From Kiritimatiellia bacterium (lineage in GTDB: Bacteria > Verrucomicrobiota > Kiritimatiellia > RFP12 > UBA1067), in NCBI GenBank assembly GCA_017965685.1, contig JAGCPM010000165.1:1-6140 (forward strand): a stretch of 6,140 nt of DNA, read 5' to 3'. The position numbers and the translations under genes were made by a program. Positions 1-4,713 of this stretch are shown piece by piece. The first letter of the stretch is position 1. Every line of letters starts with the position of its first letter. The notes below the pieces were generated by a model. It ran no database searches. It was given only the letters and a program-made list of their open reading frames with translations, and had not been told where the DNA came from.

Positions 1-2
1 GA

Positions 3-227
3 ATCAAGATCACCATTCCCCGGGCCGACCTCGACCGGCTCGGCTCCGCCGACTGGACGCACTACGATCCCAAGCAGGTCAACGAAGCGCTGGGCGACAC
101 GAACCTCCCCAACCGCTTCTCCACGGCGGAGAATCTCGTACCGAACCAGTTCCGCTTCACCGGCTCGGTCGATGTCACCTGCGAAATCCGGGCCACCAGC
201 CTGCACGATCTGGGGGAGGATCTCTAG
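3..227 (+). CDS. C-terminal part of an unrecognised protein (5' end outside window)
   Basis: An open frame enters from the left edge and runs 74 codons to a TAG at 225-227. The composition is GC-rich with strong third-position G/C, like the glycosidase genes at the right of the window and unlike the R-M genes that follow, so it looks like resident chromosome. The visible protein begins IKITIPRADLDRLG, continues with a hydrophilic stretch containing THYDPKQVNEALG, and ends in a beta-rich segment (FRFTGSVDVTCEIRATSL) before a short acidic tail. There is no membrane segment, no repeat and no catalytic motif I can name. I do not recognise the family. It lies on the same strand as the R-M operon, but about 280 bp of gene-free DNA and a hairpin separate them, so co-transcription is unlikely. 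Reading frame and stop are clear; function is unknown. Confidence 0.6.
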   Translation: MKITIPRADLDRLGSADWTHYDPKQVNEALGDTNLPNRFSTAENLVPNQFRFTGSVDVTCEIRATSLHDLGEDL

Positions 228-243
228 CCATCGGCCCCCTCCC

Positions 244-279
244 CTCCCGTGCCCGTCCACACCAGTGCCGGCACGGGAG
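244..279 (+). terminator. GC-rich hairpin after the first gene, possible terminator
   Basis: A perfect 10-bp inverted repeat, CTCCCGTGCC at 244-253 and GGCACGGGAG at 270-279, encloses a 16-nt loop and starts 17 bp after the upstream stop codon. Position and stem strength fit a transcription end for the left gene. However, the stem is followed by AAAGTGG rather than a T tract, so it is not a canonical intrinsic terminator. It could instead be a 3'-end stabilising hairpin or a chance palindrome in GC-rich DNA. Confidence 0.35.
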
Positions 280-387
280 AAAGTGGTCTCCAGACTGGCT
301 GTTCAACCCCTCAACCGTTGTTCACCTGGCCAGTGCTGCCAGGACGCGCAGCTAGCCGTCGCATACGGCGCTTCGACTTGGCGTTCC

Positions 388-428
388 TGACGATTCCAAG
401 TTTGACGACGCAACCGCGCTTATCGTCA
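388..428. promoter_or_regulatory. Cluster of three TGACGA hexamers, candidate operator
   Basis: TGACGA occurs at 388-393 and again at 403-408 in the same orientation, exactly 15 bp apart. Its reverse complement TCGTCA lies at 423-428, so the last two copies form an inverted repeat with a 14-nt centre. The group sits about 70-110 bp upstream of the extended -10 element of the endonuclease gene, at the point where base composition changes. A regulator-binding site is an inference. No regulator gene is visible in the window, and the spacing from the promoter would suit activation or DNA looping better than simple occlusion. Confidence 0.25.
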
Positions 429-492
429 TAGGCTACATGATGCTTTCGTATTTAGTTTTTCGGATATTGCATCGGTGCGGAATCGTGAAAAA

Positions 493-501
493 TGGTATAA
501 T
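493..501 (+). promoter_or_regulatory. Extended -10 promoter for the R-M operon
   Basis: TGGTATAAT is a perfect sigma-70 -10 hexamer (TATAAT at 496-501) preceded by the TGn extension. There is no recognisable -35 hexamer at 15-19 bp. The nearest candidate, TTGCAT at 467-472, is 23 bp away. Extended -10 promoters can work without a -35 element, so this is a plausible main promoter of the R-M operon. Transcription would start about seven bases after the hexamer, near 507-509, right at the ATG of the endonuclease gene. Confidence 0.6.
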
Positions 502-507
502 GTGAGT

Positions 508-1227
508 ATGGCTTTCCCTTACACAGACGAACTTCTTCAAAGAAAACTGGACAAGGCTGCTGCGTTCTATTGGAAAACGCGTCAGCAACAAGCCACCGCG
601 CAGGAAAGACGCGGCACACGCGACGCAGGCACACGCGGTCAGGTCACAGGCGGGAAGCAACTTGACGGCTTCGCCAAGCTTGTAAGTGAAATTTGCACAA
701 AGGCTGGATTCAGGAAGTCGGAGATTTTCTTCAACAGGGCGGTTCCTGTCCCTGGATACTACAGACCTCAGAAAAACTGGGATATTGTTGTCCTTCGAGA
801 CGGCAAGCTTGTTGCGGCAATAGAGCTGAAGTCGCAAAGCGGAAGCTTCGGAAACAACTTCAACAACCGATCCGAAGAAGTGCTTGGAGTGGCCCGTGAT
901 TTCTGGATGGCTTACAGGGAACGCGCCTTTGGCATTGCAGAAGCCCCATGGATTGGCTATCTTTTCTTTCTTGAGGACTCCCCATCATCTGCCCGCTCTG
1001 TGTCGCTTGCGGAGAGTCCGCTTCCGCCCATGCCTGTCTTTGCGAACACAAGTTATCTCAGACGATATGAAATTCTTTGCGAACGGCTTGTCCTTGAACG
1101 CGACTACACGGCTACGGCTTTGATCGTGTCCGACAAGAACACATGTTCTGTCCGCGACGGCGGCTCCGAGGTGGGCGCCAAGCGGTTCTTTTCCTCGCTT
1201 TATTCCCATCTGGCGGCAAGGTCGTGA
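508..1227 (+). CDS. Type II restriction endonuclease, XhoI/PaeR7I family
   Basis: A 239-residue protein that should cut double-stranded DNA at CTCGAG, as XhoI and PaeR7I do; this site is inferred from family. Seen in the sequence: GGKQLDGF (48-55), PGYYRPQKNWDIVV (82-95), AAIELKSQ (103-110), then GSFGNNFNNRSEEVLG (112-127) and DFWMAYRERAFG (131-142). These are hallmark blocks of the family. D92, E106 and K108 form the PD-(D/E)XK metal site. The length is close to PaeR7I (about 246 residues). I chose ATG 508 over an in-frame GTG at 475 because the -10 hexamer lies between them and because homologues begin near MAFPYTDELL. There is no usable Shine-Dalgarno sequence before the ATG, so translation may be leaderless. 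It is the first gene of the operon and its TGA overlaps the methyltransferase start. Base composition is lower in GC than the flanks. Family assignment rests on remembered motifs, without a search. Confidence 0.88.
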   Translation: MAFPYTDELLQRKLDKAAAFYWKTRQQQATAQERRGTRDAGTRGQVTGGKQLDGFAKLVSEICTKAGFRKSEIFFNRAVPVPGYYRPQKNWDIVVLRDGKLVAAIELKSQSGSFGNNFNNRSEEVLGVARDFWMAYRERAFGIAEAPWIGYLFFLEDSPSSARSVSLAESPLPPMPVFANTSYLRRYEILCERLVLERDYTATALIVSDKNTCSVRDGGSEVGAKRFFSSLYSHLAARS

Positions 1228-2876
1228 AAGGCAGCGCAATATACCCAGAACGAAGAACCACCGGCGCGGTTTTCACGCGTCCGGAAGTCGTCGCCTACAT
1301 GATGCGAGAATCAATGCAGGCTGGACGGTTTCGGAAATGGAGCCGATTGCGCGTCCTTGAGCCGAGTTGCGGGGACGGGGCCTTCGTGCTGCCGATTGTT
1401 GACGCGCTTTTGGCCGAGTCGCCGGACTGGAACGACGTTTCCCTTGATGGCTTTCTGTCTGCGTTCGATGTATCCCCTCAGAGCATTTCAAATGTACAAT
1501 GCGCCGTGAGGTCCAAGTTGTTGGAGGCGGGTTGCCCTGAAAACGTCGTTTGTCGCCTGCTGGAAAAATGGTTCTTCTGCGAAGACTTTCTCCTCCATGA
1601 TTTCAATGAAAATTTTGATGTAGTCATAGGAAATCCGCCATACATTCGTTTCGACAATCTTGCCGAAGACAAGCAGAAAGCTTACAAGGTGCGGTACAGG
1701 ACGTTTTCCGAGAGGTGTGACATCTATGTGCCGTTCTTCGAGAGATCACTGTCTCTTCTGTCGAAACGGGGTGTCCTCGCGTTCATCTGCTCGAACAGAT
1801 TTGTCAGAAGTAGCTATGGCAAGCGTCTGCGCTGCATGATCAGCAATTCGTTCCATGTCGCGCTTTATCTCAACATGGAGCATACGCAGCCATTCGAAAC
1901 CGAAGTCTCGGCTTACCCGGCTATTTTCGTCATCGATCGACGCACGGGGCATGATACATGCTCTGGAGAAGTGCTTGCCCTCGACGGCGACGCGCTGAAC
2001 AAATATAGAACAGGCGTTGCGCATTCGCGTCTCTGCAAATTCGAGAAATGGTATGACGGCGACGAGACATGGGTTACAACAGATTCACGAGAACGGACAA
2101 GACTTGAAAACATCGCCTGTTCATTCCCGACCATAGAGGACTCTGGATCGGGAACGAAAGTCGGCATTGGCGTCGCCTCTGGTGCCGATGACATATATGT
2201 CGACCCCCAACTTAATGCGGAAATCGAAGATGCCTGCCTTCTTCCCCTCGTCACCTCGGAAGACATCCGCAGTGGAAGCATTGAATGGAACCGCAGATAC
2301 ATGCTTAACCCCTACGACCAGAACGACGACAGGCGCATGCTTGACCTTTCCATGTTCCCTAAGGCTGAGGCGTATCTAAGCAGACACGCCGAAAAATTGA
2401 AAGCGCGTTATTGTGCGAGGAAGCACCCCGAAGCATGGTACCGAACGCTTGACAGAATAAACTACAGTACATTCAAGGCATCAAAGATACTTCTTCCGGA
2501 CATTCAGCGCGGCGGGAATGTGGCACTTGACGAACATGGTGAATTCTATCCCCATCACAATGTGTACTGGATAACGTCGAAGTCCTGGAACATGAAGGCT
2601 CTTTGCGTTATCCTGAGAAGCGCGTTCGTCACAGAACAGGTTCGGCGTGTGTCTACGCAAATGCGAGGGGGAAGCATTCGATATCAGGCGCAGAATCTCA
2701 GAAATGTGCATATACCAGCCTGGACAAGCCTTGACGAGAGCGATGTCGAGACTCTTGCGCGTCTTTACGATGAAAAGGATATATCGAGGGTCAATGCCTA
2801 TGTGGACTCCTTGGTCACAAAAGTCTCCGACAGGCAACCCGCAAAGTTCAAAGAGCAGTTTTTTGTTTTTGGCTGA
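1224..2876 (+). CDS. N6-adenine DNA methyltransferase, partner of the XhoI-like endonuclease
   Basis: A 550-residue methyltransferase that should transfer a methyl group from S-adenosylmethionine to the adenine of the operon's target (CTCGAG by analogy with M.PaeR7I), protecting host DNA. The order is that of gamma-class enzymes: motif X region GAVFTRPEVVAYMM (14-27), motif I VLEPSCGDGAF (44-54) for cofactor binding, and catalytic motif IV NPPY (137-140) inside VVIGNPPYIRF. A conserved helix-strand stretch follows at about 162-194, then a long C-terminal half that should carry target recognition. That half ends with MRGGSIRYQAQNLRNVHIP (480-498), typical of TaqI/Eco57I-like methylases. Length fits the family (M.PaeR7I about 530). 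The start is GTG 1224, whose GTGA overlaps the endonuclease stop, implying translational coupling. The frame stays open back to 1143, but that extra part is arginine-rich and overlaps conserved endonuclease coding. No strong ribosome site precedes the GTG. Confidence 0.9.
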   Translation: MKGSAIYPERRTTGAVFTRPEVVAYMMRESMQAGRFRKWSRLRVLEPSCGDGAFVLPIVDALLAESPDWNDVSLDGFLSAFDVSPQSISNVQCAVRSKLLEAGCPENVVCRLLEKWFFCEDFLLHDFNENFDVVIGNPPYIRFDNLAEDKQKAYKVRYRTFSERCDIYVPFFERSLSLLSKRGVLAFICSNRFVRSSYGKRLRCMISNSFHVALYLNMEHTQPFETEVSAYPAIFVIDRRTGHDTCSGEVLALDGDALNKYRTGVAHSRLCKFEKWYDGDETWVTTDSRERTRLENIACSFPTIEDSGSGTKVGIGVASGADDIYVDPQLNAEIEDACLLPLVTSEDIRSGSIEWNRRYMLNPYDQNDDRRMLDLSMFPKAEAYLSRHAEKLKARYCARKHPEAWYRTLDRINYSTFKASKILLPDIQRGGNVALDEHGEFYPHHNVYWITSKSWNMKALCVILRSAFVTEQVRRVSTQMRGGSIRYQAQNLRNVHIPAWTSLDESDVETLARLYDEKDISRVNAYVDSLVTKVSDRQPAKFKEQFFVFG

Positions 2877-2890
2877 TTAGGCCGCGATTC

Positions 2891-2980
2891 GGTGAATTGG
2901 CGCATTTCCGTTAGGTAATTTGGCGCGTTTCCGTTAGGTAATTTGGCGCATTTCCGTTAGGTAATTTGGCGCGTTTCCGT
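2891..2980. repeat. Four tandem 23-bp repeats with alternating variant base
   Basis: Four head-to-tail units begin at 2891, 2914, 2937 and 2960. The first three are 23 bp long; the fourth matches for 21 bp. The consensus runs GGTAATTTGGCGC, then A or G, then TTTCCGTTA. Base 14 of the unit alternates: A at 2904, G at 2927, A at 2950, G at 2973, so the array looks like a duplicated 46-bp dimer. Unit 1 has two further substitutions. On the minus strand the fourth unit is the coding 3' end of the broken glycosidase gene, so the array probably grew by tandem duplication of that end. Lack of unique spacers rules out a CRISPR array. It lies between two convergent transcription units. Confidence 0.85.
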
Positions 2981-3236
2981 AATGCGATAGAGGATGACGG
3001 TTGAAGAGCGGTGTTCTGGCAGTTCAATCTCCAGCTCGCCGGTGATTGCCGCCTTCGCGCCCGTGTCGAGATTATCAATCTCGATTTCCGCGCCGTGCGG
3101 CATCCCCCGTAGCGCGACACTGGCGCGGCTGGACGGTACCCCGGCACGGCGGAAGGCGAGGACGACGCCATCGAATGTCGTCTTCCTAAGCGGAGACGGC
3201 TGTGCCGATGTGGATTGATGTGGATTCAGTTGACAT
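2957..3236 (-). pseudogene. Remnant of a third glycosidase gene with internal deletion (GH36-like C-terminus)
   Basis: Two pieces of one gene appear to remain. The 5' piece starts at an ATG (3236-3234) with a good ribosome site and reads MSTESTSIHIGTAVSA before a TAG at 3188-3186. The 3' piece is in another frame and runs from about 3175 to a TAA at 2959-2957. It reads FDGVVLAFRR, then VALRGMPHGAEIEIDNLD, TGELEIELPEHRSS and VILYRITE. That pattern (a FRR strand, a 'LxGLxPxxxYxxxDLDTG' strand pair, a final ELPE..S..V.YR strand) resembles the C-terminal beta-sandwich of GH36-type alpha-galactosidases and related glycosidases, although I cannot fix the family by eye. The catalytic domain, several hundred residues, is absent, so this is not a simple frameshift. 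The start overlaps the preceding glycosidase stop by 11 nt, which shows it was the next gene of the operon. The stop lies inside the 23-bp repeat array. Confidence 0.65.
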
Positions 3237-4713
3237 GGTGCACCTTCTTTCGTTCATTGCGGCTTGCATCCGGGGCGAACGCGGCGAAGCGCGTTTCGAT
3301 GTAGATGAACGCATTCGGCGCAAGGGTGAAGGTCACCGTGGCTTCGTCCGATGGGAAGAGATGCACGGGGGAATGCAGGTGGTCCGCGTCCGTGAGGTAT
3401 CCGCGCACCCGGCCGACGAACCGCCCCGACGCAAGACGAAGCGTGAAGGGTTCGGACGCCGTGACGTTGCCGTCGTCGCAAAACCGGGCCACCAGAACGC
3501 CAAGGGAGCCGTCGGCGTCTTTGGCGGCGACGGCCGTGACGATGGTCCCGTCCTCGCGGGCGGCCGGCCCCACCGACGCCGGAACCTGAGTCCCCAGGTC
3601 GCGGAGGTCGGCCCATGAGAAGAGCGCATAGTAGGCCGGAAGCGGCGCAAAGGTGTAGAAGTCGAAAAGACCGTTGAAAACCGTTGCCGGCCTCGCGTCG
3701 TAATACATCAGCATGTCAACGGGCGAGTTCTGGCAGAGACTCATGTAGGCCGCCGCGTAAGCCCCGCCCTTCACCGATGAGATGGCACGTGCCGAATACG
3801 GAAAATCGGTCGTCCAATTCTTCACGTAGTTCCACTCGTTCAGGATCGACTCTGTCTTGGTGTAGCCGTGCTTGTCGAGCAGCGCGCGGAACCTGTCCAC
3901 CTTGCCGCCAATCACGAGATCGGGGCGGTAGTTGTAGTCATGCCACGAGAAGAAGTCGATTTCAGTTCCCGCCGCCCTTTGGTAGGCGAGGAACTCGTCC
4001 GTCCAGTCTGGGCGCCAGCCGAGCGCAGGGCCGCCGATCTTCAGCTTGGGAAAGCATTTCTTCAGATGCTGCGCCGCGATCTTGTACAGTTCGAAGAACT
4101 GCGCCTTCGTGCCCTGCCACTGGCAGCTCATGTGGCGGTTCTCGTCAAGCTCGGCATCGGGTTCGTTCCAGATTTCCCAGTATTCGATGCCCCAGCGATG
4201 GCCATCGCACCAGCCCTCGTTGCAGTGGAGGATGACGTGTTCGCAGACGCGCGCCCACTTCGCGAAGTCCTTCGGCGGGAAGACATGGTATTTCTTGATG
4301 CCGTTTTCAATCGTCTGGCCCAGGCGGAAGAATGGCTTCGTGCCGGCGGCGATGATCGTCTCCAGAAACTTGTCCGTGTAGGCGAAGTCGTAGCTGGCGG
4401 GATCGTTTTCGTCCGCCTCGAAGTCGGGGAACACGGCGGAGATATCGACCGTGTGCCCGTTCGACGTCGCCTGGTTGATGGAGTCGTGCGTCCGCGCGTA
4501 GGGAACGCGCAGCGCCCGGAAGTCGGCGAAGTTTCCCCGGCTCTGGGTGGAACGCGCGCCGACTGGGCCGTTGTTCACGGCGTTCATCGGTTTTATCGCC
4601 CTGACTTCGTTCGCGACATCAACCGTCACGAGCGCCGTCGCCGCAGGCTCCGCGCCGCACGGAACTTTCTGGTCTTTCCCGGTGGTCTTCATCTTGGGTG
4701 GTCTTTCAGTCAT
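3226..4713 (-). CDS. GH39-like glycoside hydrolase (clan GH-A)
   Basis: A 495-residue hydrolase, probably retaining and acting on a glycosidic bond; the substrate is not evident. The N-terminal strand VTVDVANEVRAIKPMNAVN leads into a (beta/alpha)8-type domain: FRALRVPYARTHD, KFLETIIAAGTKPFFRLG and WGIEYWEIWNEPD. E184 in the NEP motif is the expected acid/base. E293 in ILNEWNYV is the expected nucleophile. SWHDYNY lies between them, and MYYDARP follows. After about residue 375 comes a beta-sandwich domain, ending in NAFIYIETRF. This arrangement and length match GH39 beta-xylosidase-like proteins. No signal peptide or membrane segment is seen, so it should be cytoplasmic, unless a start not considered here adds one. 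I chose ATG 4713-4711 because it overlaps the upstream stop by 8 nt (ATGACTGA). A second ATG lies seven codons later, and neither has a strong ribosome site. Upstream in-frame sequence to 4854 is an arginine/serine-rich shadow of the neighbouring gene. GC-rich codon use. Confidence 0.85.
   Translation of the reverse strand: MTERPPKMKTTGKDQKVPCGAEPAATALVTVDVANEVRAIKPMNAVNNGPVGARSTQSRGNFADFRALRVPYARTHDSINQATSNGHTVDISAVFPDFEADENDPASYDFAYTDKFLETIIAAGTKPFFRLGQTIENGIKKYHVFPPKDFAKWARVCEHVILHCNEGWCDGHRWGIEYWEIWNEPDAELDENRHMSCQWQGTKAQFFELYKIAAQHLKKCFPKLKIGGPALGWRPDWTDEFLAYQRAAGTEIDFFSWHDYNYRPDLVIGGKVDRFRALLDKHGYTKTESILNEWNYVKNWTTDFPYSARAISSVKGGAYAAAYMSLCQNSPVDMLMYYDARPATVFNGLFDFYTFAPLPAYYALFSWADLRDLGTQVPASVGPAAREDGTIVTAVAAKDADGSLGVLVARFCDDGNVTASEPFTLRLASGRFVGRVRGYLTDADHLHSPVHLFPSDEATVTFTLAPNAFIYIETRFAAFAPDASRNERKKVHHVN
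3243..3248 (-). promoter_or_regulatory. Ribosome binding site of the broken third glycosidase gene
   Basis: On the minus strand AGAAGG sits six bases before the ATG at 3236-3234, a near-consensus Shine-Dalgarno sequence at a good distance. It is the clearest ribosome site in the window. It lies within the last codons of the GH39-like gene and is the main evidence that an ordinary gene once started here. Confidence 0.6.

Larger units (their letters stand above)
228..507. other. Gene-free region left of the R-M operon
   Basis: No convincing coding sequence lies here: the short frames present have no start context and no protein-like composition. The left part (to about 435) is GC-rich. It holds the 10-bp hairpin at 244-279 and a second small hairpin, CCTGGC at 325-330 with GCCAGG at 338-343 around a 7-nt loop. 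From about 436 the base composition turns AT-rich and stays lower in GC through the methyltransferase, so the left edge of the acquired segment is probably near 400-440. No integrase, tRNA gene or obvious attachment site is visible. Confidence 0.55.
436..2890. other. Probable horizontally acquired R-M island
   Basis: From about 436 to the end of the methyltransferase the DNA is visibly richer in A/T, with many AAA, TTT and A/T-ending codons. The gene fragment to the left and the glycosidase genes to the right use mostly G/C-ending codons. The segment holds a self-contained promoter and both R-M genes and nothing else. I find no integrase, transposase, terminal inverted repeat or clear duplicated target site, so how it arrived is unknown. 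Boundaries are estimates from composition. Confidence 0.5.

Noticed and set aside
378..392. TTGGCG-TTCC near the left island edge as a degenerate copy of the 23-bp repeat, hence a flanking direct repeat
   Set aside because: The match needs a gap and covers only about ten bases, too little to claim a duplicated target site.
467..472. TTGCAT as the -35 element of the R-M promoter
   Set aside because: It is 23 bp from the -10 hexamer, too far for sigma-70. The TGn extension makes a -35 unnecessary.
475..507. GTG 475 as the endonuclease start
   Set aside because: The TATAAT hexamer falls inside this extension, no ribosome site precedes it, and the family's N-terminus aligns with ATG 508.
433..837. 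A 134-codon open frame on the minus strand opposite the endonuclease gene, a possible antisense protein
   Set aside because: Its sequence is rich in C, S and R with no domain pattern, and it lies opposite strongly conserved endonuclease motifs. It is best explained as a shadow frame.
1143..1223. Upstream ATG 1143 as the methyltransferase start
   Set aside because: The extra 27 residues are arginine-rich, overlap coding endonuclease sequence, and precede the normal family N-terminus. The GTGA overlap at 1224 is a better start.
2891..2980. CRISPR array
   Set aside because: The units abut with no unique spacers and there are no cas genes.
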